DNA of 15,321 bases from Deltaproteobacteria bacterium (GTDB lineage: Bacteria; Desulfobacterota; Desulfobacteria; Desulfobacterales; SURF-15): the NCBI GenBank assembly GCA_024644775.1, contig JAHEHB010000086.1, positions 1-15,321 on the forward strand, read 5' to 3'. The notes under the pieces are model-generated. The model made no database searches, was not told the DNA's origin, and saw only the letters and a program-made list of their open reading frames with translations. The translations under genes were made by a program, and so were the position numbers. This document shows positions 1-7,209 of the stretch, piece by piece (the stretch's first letter is position 1; each line of letters begins with the position of its first letter).

Positions 1-1
1 C

Positions 2-220
2 GGTATCAATATTGTTTCGACGAATATAGGAGGAAGTTTTAGTGCCTTTAGTGGTACGAGCATGGCCGCTCCACATGTCACTGCCGCTATTGTCTTGATG
101 CTCGCCTTAGCGCCGAATCTTTCATCGACCCAAGTAAAAGTCATTCTCAAAAAAACAGCGAGAAACGGAATATTGGACCTTCCTGCCGCACTTAAACAAA
201 CCAAGATACTTGACAGGTGA
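2..220 (+). CDS. Subtilisin-family (S8) serine protease, C-terminal fragment
   Basis: This open frame enters from the left edge and ends at the TGA at 218-220, giving the last 72 residues of a larger protein. It carries the S8 nucleophile motif GTSMAAPHV (fragment residues 18-26, Ser at residue 20), followed by the helix that normally packs behind the active site and a short tail. The Asp and His catalytic motifs must lie to the left, outside the window. Members of this family are usually secreted or periplasmic endopeptidases, but the N-terminus is not visible, so location cannot be judged. The tail after the catalytic Ser is short (about 50 residues), so there is no extra C-terminal domain such as a P-domain. 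The next gene converges on it and is on the other strand, so the two are separate transcription units. Confidence 0.88.
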   Translation, partial: GINIVSTNIGGSFSAFSGTSMAAPHVTAAIVLMLALAPNLSSTQVKVILKKTARNGILDLPAALKQTKILDR

Positions 221-237
221 TGTGATTGGAGAAAGTG

Positions 238-279
238 AATTGTGATTTTTGATCATAATCATGAAATCTGCTCACAATT
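238..279. terminator. Candidate bidirectional terminator between convergent genes
   Basis: AATTGTGA (238-245) and TCACAATT (272-279) form a perfect 8-bp inverted repeat with a 26-base AT-rich loop that contains T-runs and smaller palindromes. It lies between the protease stop at 220 and the kinase stop at 285, where a shared terminator is expected. The stem is AT-rich and the U-tract is short, so this is only a candidate. Confidence 0.35.
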
Positions 280-284
280 TCGAT

Positions 285-2090
285 TCAGTTTCCATCCAAT
301 GCCTTACGGACCGCTTTCGACAATTCATATTTATTGAGCGGTTTCTCGAGATACTTTTTTATCCCCATTTTCTCAGCCTTGTCTCCGTTGATTTTTTCGC
401 TGAAGCCCGTGCACAATATGATAGGCATACCGACTCGAATCGCCATTGCTTCTCTGACGAGGCGATCACCCGTTAGTCCGGGCATCGTCATGTCTGTGAT
501 GATCAAGTCAAACCGAAAAGGATCTGAACGAAACAATTCCAGTGCCTTGACAGAATTGGTATTACCTTCGACCTGATATCCCAGTCGTTCAAGGGTTCGA
601 CGCGCCATCGTTACGATGGATTCTTCATCGTCGATGAAAAGTATTCTCTCTTTTCCTTTCGGCAAATGCCTTGAAATTAGATTTTCCGTGACAGATTCCT
701 TCTTGATTGCAGGAAAAAGGATTTTCACCGACGTTCCTCTGCCGGGCTCGCTGTCTACGGAAATGATACCATCGTGATTCTTCACGATTCCGTGAACGAC
801 CGCAAGCCCCATTCCCGTTCCCTTGCCTGGCTCCTTCGTTGTAAAATAAGGATCGAATATTCTTTCCATGTTTTGCGGATCGATCCCATTGCCATTATCG
901 CTGACTGCGAGCTGAACGTATCTGCCCGGATTCAATTCCGGATACTGGATAGACGTTTCTTTATCCAGGTCTAGTTCCATGACTCTGATACGCAGCATAT
1001 CGCCTTTTTCCTCCATGGCATGGGCTGCATTGGTACACAGGTTGATTAAAACCTGGTGAATCTGCGTGGGATCGGCATTGATCGTTACAGCGTCGTCTTG
1101 GATATCTGTTTGGATTTCAATCGTGGTGGGTATCGAGGCCCTTAAAAGCCGAATGGACTCCTCAACAATAGAATCGATTCTTAGGGGTTCTTTTTTCACC
1201 TCGGACTTCCGGCTGAAGCTCAAGAGCTGACGAACAATGTCCTCTGCGCGCAAACTCGCGGTGTTGATTTCCTCAAGACTAAACCGTGCCGGATGGGATT
1301 CCGGAACATCGTCCAGCGCCAGGTGGATGTTCCCGAGTATGATACTGAGAATGTTTTTGAAATCGTGGGCGACACCGCCTACTAACGTGCCGACGGCTTC
1401 CAGTTTGTAGCTTTGTTGAAGCCTGGATTCATTCATCTTTTCACGTGTGATGTCTCTGACAATGTTAAGCGTGGCCGGCCGGCCGTCCCAGGTGATGGCC
1501 GCGGTGTTCAACTGAACCCATTTGACTTTATTTTGTGAAGTTACGATTCTAAAAGAATAGGTTGACGGTGGATTTTCACCCTCTAGCCTTTTTTTGTGTC
1601 GTTGAACCACCATCTCGCTGTCATCGGAATGGATCATTTCATGGAACGGAATCTTCTCCAAATCGTTCTGTGAATAACCCGTCATTTCATAGGTTTTCGG
1701 GTTTGGAAATTTGATATATCCGTCTTGGGCAATGAAAATAGCGTCGTTGGCATGTTCAACCAGATTCTTGTACTTATCCTCGCTCTCGGATAAAGCCGCT
1801 TCCGCTTTCTGCTTCTTTCTTAGAAATTCATAAAGTACAACGCCACTGATAACGAAAATGGTGATAACCATTATACGGGAAACTACCTGGTAAGGAGATA
1901 CCCTCAGTAGAAGTGTATCGAAGTATGAGGTCGGTTCAGAAAAAATCAGCACCTGTAAATTTGTCTCAAATGAAAGAAACGACCAGATGCTGTCGACGAT
2001 CCAGTAAAGAATACACAAAAAGATCAAGCCGGCATAAAATTTGACACGAACAGACATTGGGACAGACATCTTATTTACCGTAAACTTCAT
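285..2090 (-). CDS. Membrane-bound hybrid sensor histidine kinase (PAS-HisKA-HATPase-REC)
   Basis: This 601-residue protein is a hybrid two-component sensor. Two membrane helices (about 16-38 and 70-90) bracket a periplasmic loop of only about 31 residues. A PAS domain (about 100-217), a HisKA dimerisation helix with the phospho-acceptor H242 in AHDFKN, a HATPase_c domain (N-box around N350-N354, G1 box DNGNGI at 398-403, G2 box GTGMGLA at 424-430) and a C-terminal receiver follow. In the receiver, D533 is the phospho-acceptor, with acidic D487/D488, T561 and K583 also present. No HAMP or output domain is present, so the phosphate must pass to an unlinked partner. The gene overlaps the stop of the upstream binding-protein gene by 20 bases, so the two are probably co-translated. 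The ATG at 2088-2090 has no good ribosome site; the in-frame ATG at 2067-2069, one base past the upstream stop, is an equally good start. Confidence 0.92.
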   Translation of the reverse strand: MKFTVNKMSVPMSVRVKFYAGLIFLCILYWIVDSIWSFLSFETNLQVLIFSEPTSYFDTLLLRVSPYQVVSRIMVITIFVISGVVLYEFLRKKQKAEAALSESEDKYKNLVEHANDAIFIAQDGYIKFPNPKTYEMTGYSQNDLEKIPFHEMIHSDDSEMVVQRHKKRLEGENPPSTYSFRIVTSQNKVKWVQLNTAAITWDGRPATLNIVRDITREKMNESRLQQSYKLEAVGTLVGGVAHDFKNILSIILGNIHLALDDVPESHPARFSLEEINTASLRAEDIVRQLLSFSRKSEVKKEPLRIDSIVEESIRLLRASIPTTIEIQTDIQDDAVTINADPTQIHQVLINLCTNAAHAMEEKGDMLRIRVMELDLDKETSIQYPELNPGRYVQLAVSDNGNGIDPQNMERIFDPYFTTKEPGKGTGMGLAVVHGIVKNHDGIISVDSEPGRGTSVKILFPAIKKESVTENLISRHLPKGKERILFIDDEESIVTMARRTLERLGYQVEGNTNSVKALELFRSDPFRFDLIITDMTMPGLTGDRLVREAMAIRVGMPIILCTGFSEKINGDKAEKMGIKKYLEKPLNKYELSKAVRKALDGN

Positions 2091-3201
2091 GGGCGATCTT
2101 GAAGATGCTTGGCGGCATTTTAAATCCGATTCTTCTAACCGTTTCCATATTGACTGCGATATCCAATGGATTTTTGAGCGTTTGGTCTAGGCTTCTGGGT
2201 TTAGCACCGTTCAGTATTTCCGCAAATTTTCTGGCATTGTAAACCCCCTGCGTTTTGTGGCCGGCATCGCTGGAAATGCTCAGCATTAGACCTTTCTTCA
2301 CATATTTAGATCCGCCCATCGAGAAAGAGGGTATTTTTTTATCCTTAAAAAGTTTGGCTATCCTATCTATTTGCCTATCGACACAATTAAGTACCGTGAT
2401 ATAAACGGCATCCGTTTTCTTGGCCAAGTGGTTAAAACATTCCATACATGATTGATCCTCTTTTTCTATTTCGGTTGTCATGTCCATAACCTCACAGCTT
2501 GTAACGCTGAATCCCCTTTCATCTGCGATTTTTATCACGTCTTCGACAGCAGAATGGACCCTGCCCTCCGGTGTATTTTCATAGGCTAAACCCAAGTTCT
2601 TAAATTTTACGATTCGATGAAACATTCGGATCTGTCGAAGATACTGAGTAGGGTCAATCCGCGCTGTGACATGATCATACCCTGAATCAGTGGCACTTTT
2701 GATGATGCCTGCCTGTATCGAATCGGTGGTTGACAGCACCAATGTTGGAACGGAATGCTTATTATTCGCTAAATCCTGACCGGACCACGTCCCCATGGCG
2801 ATGATCAAGTCCAAAGATCCCGATTGAAGCTTTTTTAACAGGTCATTGAGGATTTTTCTCCGTTTTGAATCATCCCAGTCGGCAGAGTAGCCGTCTTCTT
2901 TCTTAAACAACAAAAAATCACTATCACAATCAACCAACCAATCCCAATACGGTGTGGGTGTCTCAACCTTTAGATCCGGGAGCTTCTGGTCTGCAATCCA
3001 GCCAAGAGAAATCAATCCCCGGATAAAAGTTCTCATTGTATCCCCATAATCGGAATATGGCCCGCCCTCATAATAACCAATGCGCCACTTTTCTCCATTA
3101 TTCAGGGTGGGTGTGGTTTTTGCAAATAGGTGTTTTGGGAGCAGGCAAATTGTCATCATTAATGAAAAGATAAATATAAAAAGACAAAATCTTCCTTTCA
3201 T
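2071..3201 (-). CDS. Periplasmic substrate-binding protein, TrpX-like (ABC_sub_bind family), probable kinase partner
   Basis: This 376-residue protein starts with a basic, hydrophobic signal peptide (cleavage plausible after LFA near residue 27). The mature part has the alternating strand-helix pattern of type 1 periplasmic binding proteins: an N-terminal lobe beginning WRIGYYEGGPYSDYGD, a segment LDLIIAMGTWSGQDLA, a second lobe with KNLGLAYENTPEGRV, and a C-terminal AVNMETVRRIGFKMPPSI typical of TrpX-like ABC_sub_bind proteins. An AGGTGA ribosome site sits four to five bases upstream of the ATG. No permease or ATPase is encoded next to it; instead its end overlaps the start of a histidine kinase. 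The ligand cannot be read from the sequence. I infer that it presents a small ligand to the kinase. A stand-alone transport role with unlinked permeases remains possible. Confidence 0.85.
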   Translation of the reverse strand: MKGRFCLFIFIFSLMMTICLLPKHLFAKTTPTLNNGEKWRIGYYEGGPYSDYGDTMRTFIRGLISLGWIADQKLPDLKVETPTPYWDWLVDCDSDFLLFKKEDGYSADWDDSKRRKILNDLLKKLQSGSLDLIIAMGTWSGQDLANNKHSVPTLVLSTTDSIQAGIIKSATDSGYDHVTARIDPTQYLRQIRMFHRIVKFKNLGLAYENTPEGRVHSAVEDVIKIADERGFSVTSCEVMDMTTEIEKEDQSCMECFNHLAKKTDAVYITVLNCVDRQIDRIAKLFKDKKIPSFSMGGSKYVKKGLMLSISSDAGHKTQGVYNARKFAEILNGAKPRSLDQTLKNPLDIAVNMETVRRIGFKMPPSIFKIAHEVYGK

Positions 3202-3319
3202 GTGTCACCTCATGTCGCTTCGCAATCATTAATAGAAGACCCTATGGAATTTTCGATCAATTGGGGTTATATCAATTAAGTGGTGGAATAAATCTAACTT
3301 CTAACTATTAAGCAAAAAC

Positions 3320-3356
3320 CGTGCAAATATAGCCATGTTGCGATAAACGTGCAAAT
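3320..3356. repeat. Direct repeat CGTGCAAAT upstream of the sensor unit
   Basis: CGTGCAAAT occurs at 3320-3328 and again at 3348-3356, 28 bases apart start to start, about 120-155 bases upstream of the binding-protein start. Spaced direct repeats in this position are typical of response-regulator sites, but no regulator is identified. Confidence 0.4.
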
Positions 3357-3377
3357 GATAGGTATTCATCTTAACTA

Positions 3378-3397
3378 TCAGATAAATCAATATCTGA
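3378..3397. repeat. Short inverted repeat TCAGATA-N6-TATCTGA
   Basis: Perfect 7-bp arms (3378-3384 and 3391-3397) are separated by AATCAA. The repeat lies about 180 bases upstream of the binding-protein gene and close to the direct repeat at 3320-3356. It may be a dimeric regulator site; the AT-rich context makes chance occurrence possible. Confidence 0.35.
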
Positions 3398-3434
3398 AAA
3401 TCATGTAAATCGTTTGCCATTATTAAGTAATATA

Positions 3435-3632
3435 TTACACATAGGAGCAGAGGGGATCGCCCCACACTTCTATCAGAGCCCGAAACCGGTCATCCCGATC
3501 GAATGAGATCTCTTCCGGTAAACCATTGGGCGGGAAAGTCGACAATACAACGGCTAACGGCTTTCCAGCCGGTAGTGTGAGACTCCGTAGAGAACTGATC
3601 GCACCAGCCCTCTTCTCATAAGATAACCGATT
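3435..3632 (-). pseudogene. Coding-like remnant of 65 codons without a start, unknown family
   Basis: On the minus strand a 65-codon frame without ATG is open between stop codons (upstream TAA at 3633-3635, terminal TAA at 3435-3437). Its predicted peptide has normal protein-like composition, for example SLRSLTLPAGKPLAVV and DDRFRALIEVWGDPLC. The stretch is clearly GC-richer than its AT-rich flanks on both sides. I do not recognise the family. The lack of a start codon and of a ribosome site suggests the tail of a decayed or transferred gene rather than a working small gene. A chance open frame cannot be excluded. Confidence 0.35.
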
Positions 3633-3827
3633 TTAATTGTCAATGTAAATTTTTCTATTATTTTCAGTTAGTTTTGAAATCAATGAACTGCAGACACTTA
3701 ATTTTTCAGATAGGATTTACTATTTCAACCGATAATGATTTGAATGTTGGAATGCTTGAGAAGTTCCGAGACGTTAAATTAGGGAGGGCCTGAAAATAAA
3801 AACCTGCAAGGGGCTGACGGCCGTTAT

Positions 3828-4661
3828 TTACTGCTTAACGGCGCCTGCTGCCAGACCGGAAGCGAGTCTTTTCTGTAAGGGGAGAAACAGTATCAAGGTC
3901 GGAAATGTTGTCACTGCGGATGCCGCCATGATCGAACCCCAATCCGCAACGTCTTCACCAAAAAACGCATACAATCCGAGCGGAAGTGTCTTCATGTTGG
4001 TTTTTGAAAGGAAGGCCAGTGCCAAGAGATACTCAGACCAACACAATAGGAAGGCATAGGTTGCCGTTGCCACCACTCCGGGCAACATAATTGGAAATAT
4101 GACTTTCCAGACGACCTGGAATTGAGTCGCTCCATCGATGAGCGCCGCTTCATCCAGGCTTTTTGGAACGCTCTCGAGATACCCCACAAGTAAATATAGA
4201 GAAAAAGGGATGCACACTGAAACATAGCAAAACACGATACCCGGGTAACTATTGAGTAATCCAAGTCGGGCAAACAAAATAAACAACGGTGTGACAAGAA
4301 TGATCCAGGGAAACAGTTGACCGGTCAAAACAGACGTAAAAAGCAGCCTTCGAAAACGGAAATTCTTTCTTGAAAAGACATAGGCTGCGACAACTGAAAC
4401 GAATGTGCATATGATAACGGCAAGCGTGCAAATAACCACACTGTTAAAAAGAAAGATGCCAAAGTCGGACTGAAAAATTTTGACATAGTTTTCAATGGTA
4501 AAACCGAAAAACTTACCGGCAAACAGGGTTTCGTTGGTCTGAAAGGAACTGTAATATATCCATATGGCCGGGTATAACATGAAGACCCATACCGCCGCCA
4601 ACAGTGATAGCGTAAGTCCATCTTTAATAAAACTCCGAGTTTTGTGGCGAGACCGTTTCAA
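3828..4661 (-). CDS. Carbohydrate-type ABC transporter permease, MalG/UgpE-like
   Basis: This 277-residue inner-membrane protein has six predicted transmembrane helices, with the first at about 17-38 after a basic N-terminus. The cytoplasmic EAA loop that contacts the ATPase is intact (EAALIDGATQFQVVW, from residue 171, followed by IFPIMLPG). The C-terminus LQKRLASGLAAGAVKQ is the standard ending of MalG-like permeases. It would pair with the upstream permease to form the membrane channel. The start codon is TTG (4659-4661), five bases after the upstream permease stop, with no strong ribosome site, which suggests translational coupling. No in-frame ATG occurs before residue 28, which lies inside the first membrane helix, so the TTG start is the most reasonable. 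Substrate class (sugar, glycerol-phosphate or similar) is inferred from family only. Confidence 0.92.
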   Translation of the reverse strand: MKRSRHKTRSFIKDGLTLSLLAAVWVFMLYPAIWIYYSSFQTNETLFAGKFFGFTIENYVKIFQSDFGIFLFNSVVICTLAVIICTFVSVVAAYVFSRKNFRFRRLLFTSVLTGQLFPWIILVTPLFILFARLGLLNSYPGIVFCYVSVCIPFSLYLLVGYLESVPKSLDEAALIDGATQFQVVWKVIFPIMLPGVVATATYAFLLCWSEYLLALAFLSKTNMKTLPLGLYAFFGEDVADWGSIMAASAVTTFPTLILFLPLQKRLASGLAAGAVKQ

Positions 4662-4666
4662 TTTAT

Positions 4667-5578
4667 TTAGAGAATTCTCTCAAACTCACGCCGGGCGGCC
4701 AGATGAACATAGAGCAAAGCAAAGGCCCCCATAACCAGCGCCGCAACCATCCCTATGGTCGAGCTGTATCCCAGCTCATAGTTGATAAATCCTTGTATGT
4801 AGATTTCCGTGGCAATCACATTGGTATAATTTCCCGGTCCTCCGGCGGTTGTCAGCCAAACATACAGGAAGTTGTTAAATGTCCAGAAGATAGATAAAAG
4901 CGTTATCACAAGTATGGTTGGCCGTAAATGCGGCAGGATGATAAACCGAATTCGCTGGATCGCTGTGGCACCGTCGACCTTTGCAGCCTCCATTTGCGAA
5001 TCGGGAATTGACTGCAATGCCGCTAAAAATGTGAGGCTTACCATGGGAACGGTATTCCATGTAATGATAAGGATAATGGAAGGCCAAACCCAATTCACTT
5101 TTGCAAGGAAAGCGATGGGCGTGTCAATCAGTCCGATGCTCACCAGCACGTGGTTGATCATTCCAAACCGTTGATCGAGCAACCAGCGAAACACAATGAC
5201 CGCCACCACAGGCGGCGTCGCCCAGGGTACAATCAAGATAAGCCGGGATGCGGTGGTTAATCGATACCTCCTGACGACCTCTGAGTTGAGCAACAGTGCC
5301 AAACAAAAACCAAGAACGATTCGAACGGCCACCGAAATTGCCGTAAGCCAGATGGCGGTGTTCCATAGAACCAAATGAAAATTTTTACTAAATAGGAGTT
5401 TGATATAGTTCTTGAGACCAATAAACGAGCCACCCTTTTTTAGACCAAGCAAGCTTAAATCGGTGAAACTGTTGTACAGATTGAAAAGGGTTGGATAGAG
5501 ATAAAAAAGAGTGAGAAAACAGAAGATGGGTGTAAGCATTGAAACGACAAATCTTCGCTCTCCCAGATTCGTAACCAT
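4667..5578 (-). CDS. Carbohydrate-type ABC transporter permease, MalF/UgpA-like
   Basis: This 303-residue protein has the layout of sugar-importer permeases: a first helix at about 12-34, a short periplasmic stretch with GLKNYIKLL, then five more helices. The EAA loop is present (EAAKVDGATAIQRI from residue 197, followed by ILPHLRP). The segment LTTAGGPGNYTNVIATEIY (about 242-260) is characteristic of the MalF/UgpA branch. The ATG is preceded by AGAGG at a spacing of about six bases. It is followed five bases later by the second permease gene and is separated from the upstream binding-protein gene by a 107-base gap with a strong hairpin. Together with its neighbours it should form an importer whose ATPase is not encoded here. 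Confidence 0.93.
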   Translation of the reverse strand: MVTNLGERRFVVSMLTPIFCFLTLFYLYPTLFNLYNSFTDLSLLGLKKGGSFIGLKNYIKLLFSKNFHLVLWNTAIWLTAISVAVRIVLGFCLALLLNSEVVRRYRLTTASRLILIVPWATPPVVAVIVFRWLLDQRFGMINHVLVSIGLIDTPIAFLAKVNWVWPSIILIITWNTVPMVSLTFLAALQSIPDSQMEAAKVDGATAIQRIRFIILPHLRPTILVITLLSIFWTFNNFLYVWLTTAGGPGNYTNVIATEIYIQGFINYELGYSSTIGMVAALVMGAFALLYVHLAARREFERIL

Positions 5579-5611
5579 ATCGTGCCTCTATTGTTGGAAA
5601 GCATTTCAAAG

Positions 5612-5639
5612 GGGTGCTGAGAGGCATGCCTCAGCACCC
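5612..5639 (-). promoter_or_regulatory. Strong intergenic hairpin between binding-protein and permease genes
   Basis: GGGTGCTGAG (5612-5621) and CTCAGCACCC (5630-5639) form a perfect 10-bp GC-rich stem around an 8-base loop. In the direction of transcription (minus) only CCTTTG follows, so a classical U-tract is absent. It sits 46 bases after the binding-protein stop and 33 bases before the permease start. In Escherichia coli malEFG, repeats in the same position stabilise the upstream mRNA and lower downstream expression. A similar role here is inferred; a partial terminator is the alternative. Confidence 0.7.
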
Positions 5640-5685
5640 GATTTCTCACCATTCTTTAACCAAGCGCATCCGACACGAAATGCGA

Positions 5686-6972
5686 TTATTTTTTCTTTTT
5701 CAATTGTTCTACGATAAAATCATACAACTCCTGTCCTGCCTCGTCGTAGCTCTTTTCGCCAATAAACGCCGATCCGAAGCTTCTGGATGTCTGGTTCCAC
5801 ATGGCGCCAATAGCCACCGGCCCACTGGAATATGGCCCCCAGCTCCGTGCTGCGGAATACTGTGCCCGGAACCCTTCCATTTCTTTCGGAAACGGAAGGA
5901 CTTTTAGCAGACTATACTGAGATGGATAATAACTAGTGTAGTATTCTTTAAAAACTTTTTCTGAGCAAAGGAATTGGACCAATTTCCATGCTTCATCCGG
6001 ATGTTTGGTATTTGCGTTGATACCCAGGCTTTGCCCCCCCAAATGAGTGGTAGAGCTTCCTTTTCCATGAGGAACCAGTGCTGTTGTAAAGGGGGGGGTT
6101 TTACCCGGGTTTCGTTTGTTCCAGGACTTCAAAACACCGTTGAAGGTAAAGATCGGCATGGTGGCGATTCCCATTTCACCCCGAAGCAGAAGTTCAAGAA
6201 CATTCGGGTCAAACGGTTCGCTAATCGCAAGATTTCCTTCCGGATTATGACCCTCCTTAAAATAGGAATGATAATAAGCGATTGCTTCCGCAATATCCTT
6301 CGGTGCAATCCCGGGCACATAGTTTCCATCCTTATCTCGTACTACGAGGGAAACATCGTTGGACCACCAGAAATAATTGGCAAGAAACCATATAGTATTG
6401 TTACCGGAGGAGCCGCCGGGGAACCCAAATCCGGTTTTACCGGTTTTCTCTTTGATCTGCCGGCTGATTGCACGCAACTCTTCCCAGGTCTCGGGAATCT
6501 TGGTAACGCCTGCCTCCTTAAGCACATCGGTTCGAAACACCATCGCCCATGTATCTGTGGCCCACGGCACACCGTATATATTGCCGTTATCGTCATAGGT
6601 CAGATCATTGGCAATAAAATCGTCCCAACCTTTGCTGAGACCTTTTTTCTCGATTAAATCATTTAATCGCAGTAGCGCACCGGCGATACCCAGATCCCTC
6701 ACCCACACGAATGCAAGATGCATCACATCCGGCCCTTGCCCCACAGCGGCCTCGCGAAGAAAATGGTCTCGCGCATCTTTGAAAGAGCCCTTCTCCATAG
6801 TGACTTTGATATCCGGATTTTCCTTCTCAAAAGCATCCAGCGCCGTACGAACTTCCTTTGGATCCGGAAAGTTATACCGAAAAGTTAGTTCCACCTTGGC
6901 GACAGCCAGGGTAGCAAAACCTGCGATCAGAACAAGAACGAATCCTGAGAATAACAATTGCTTAATCTTCAT
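5686..6972 (-). CDS. Extracellular solute-binding protein family 1 (carbohydrate-type ABC importer)
   Basis: This 428-residue protein has a clear signal peptide (MKIK, a hydrophobic core, then AVA cleaved before Lys26). The mature part reads as a family 1 solute-binding protein: VELTFRYNFPDPKEV, the FEKENPDIKVTME start typical of the family, GPDVMHLAFVW, an IYGVPWATDTWAMVFRTDVL segment near residue 136, and LGGQSLGINANTKHPDEAW in the C-lobe. Length is normal for sugar-binding proteins. The ribosome site AAAGGAGG lies five bases before the ATG, the strongest in this unit, in keeping with the need for excess binding protein. It leads a three-gene importer operon with the two permeases. The ligand is not predictable; aromatic or tryptophan-rich segments (FWW near 201) would suit ring stacking against a sugar, but this is weak evidence. 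Confidence 0.93.
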   Translation of the reverse strand: MKIKQLLFSGFVLVLIAGFATLAVAKVELTFRYNFPDPKEVRTALDAFEKENPDIKVTMEKGSFKDARDHFLREAAVGQGPDVMHLAFVWVRDLGIAGALLRLNDLIEKKGLSKGWDDFIANDLTYDDNGNIYGVPWATDTWAMVFRTDVLKEAGVTKIPETWEELRAISRQIKEKTGKTGFGFPGGSSGNNTIWFLANYFWWSNDVSLVVRDKDGNYVPGIAPKDIAEAIAYYHSYFKEGHNPEGNLAISEPFDPNVLELLLRGEMGIATMPIFTFNGVLKSWNKRNPGKTPPFTTALVPHGKGSSTTHLGGQSLGINANTKHPDEAWKLVQFLCSEKVFKEYYTSYYPSQYSLLKVLPFPKEMEGFRAQYSAARSWGPYSSGPVAIGAMWNQTSRSFGSAFIGEKSYDEAGQELYDFIVEQLKKKK

Positions 6973-7097
6973 AATAACCTCCTTTTCTGTTGAAGCCTTA
7001 TTTGGCTCTAATCGTGATACGCCCTTACTTTTCGCACGCCTTCATACATATCGTTTTAAGGATTAATGACTTGGGAAGCCCAATATCATTCAATCTA

Positions 7098-7105
7098 AAG
7101 CGCTT
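7098..7105. promoter_or_regulatory. LacI-family-like operator palindrome
   Basis: AAGCGCTT is a perfect 8-bp palindrome with the central CG and flanking A/T bases common to LacI-family operators. It lies just downstream of the candidate -10 box at 7113-7118, about where transcription would start, so a bound repressor would block initiation of the importer operon. No LacI gene is in the window. Confidence 0.4.
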
Positions 7106-7112
7106 AAAATCA

Positions 7113-7140
7113 TCTTTATCAAACCACTTTTGATTGTCAA
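7113..7140 (-). promoter_or_regulatory. Candidate sigma70 promoter of the ABC importer operon
   Basis: On the minus strand a perfect -35 box TTGACA (7140 to 7135) is followed, after 16 bases, by TAAAGA (7118 to 7113), a weak -10 box. The leader to the binding-protein ATG would be about 135 bases. The -10 match is poor (3 of 6), so the call rests on the -35 box and position. Confidence 0.4.
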
Positions 7141-7155
7141 TAGATTAACCGAACA

Positions 7156-7178
7156 TTATCGATTTGTATGATCGATAA
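7156..7178. repeat. Inverted repeat TTATCGAT-N7-ATCGATAA
   Basis: Perfect 8-bp arms (7156-7163 and 7171-7178) flank TTGTATG, just upstream of the candidate -35 box of the importer promoter. A further TTATCGA copy lies at 7203-7209. The location fits an activator site. No regulator is identified. Confidence 0.45.
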
Positions 7179-7209
7179 ATTCTGAATATCATGGAAGGAA
7201 TTTTATCGA

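Larger units (their letters stand above)
3202..3827. other. AT-rich intergenic spacer upstream of the sensor unit and downstream of the ABC permease gene
   Basis: No complete gene is seen here. The left half (3202-3440) is AT-rich and is the leader of the leftward binding-protein/kinase unit; it holds the direct and inverted repeats listed separately. The centre (3435-3632) is GC-richer and contains a coding-like remnant. The right part (3640-3827) is AT-rich. A T-run (minus strand, about 3794-3805) lies downstream of the permease stop and could help termination, but no convincing GC stem precedes it. Confidence 0.6.

Noticed and set aside
6089..6102. Homopolymer G run as a possible frameshift in the binding-protein gene
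   Set aside because: The reading frame stays open and family-like on both sides of the run (Pro-Pro codons), so no frameshift is needed.
5974..6657. 227-codon plus-strand open frame
   Set aside because: It lies antisense within the solute-binding protein gene, which has a signal peptide, family motifs and a strong ribosome site. The antisense frame has no ribosome site and no recognisable motif.
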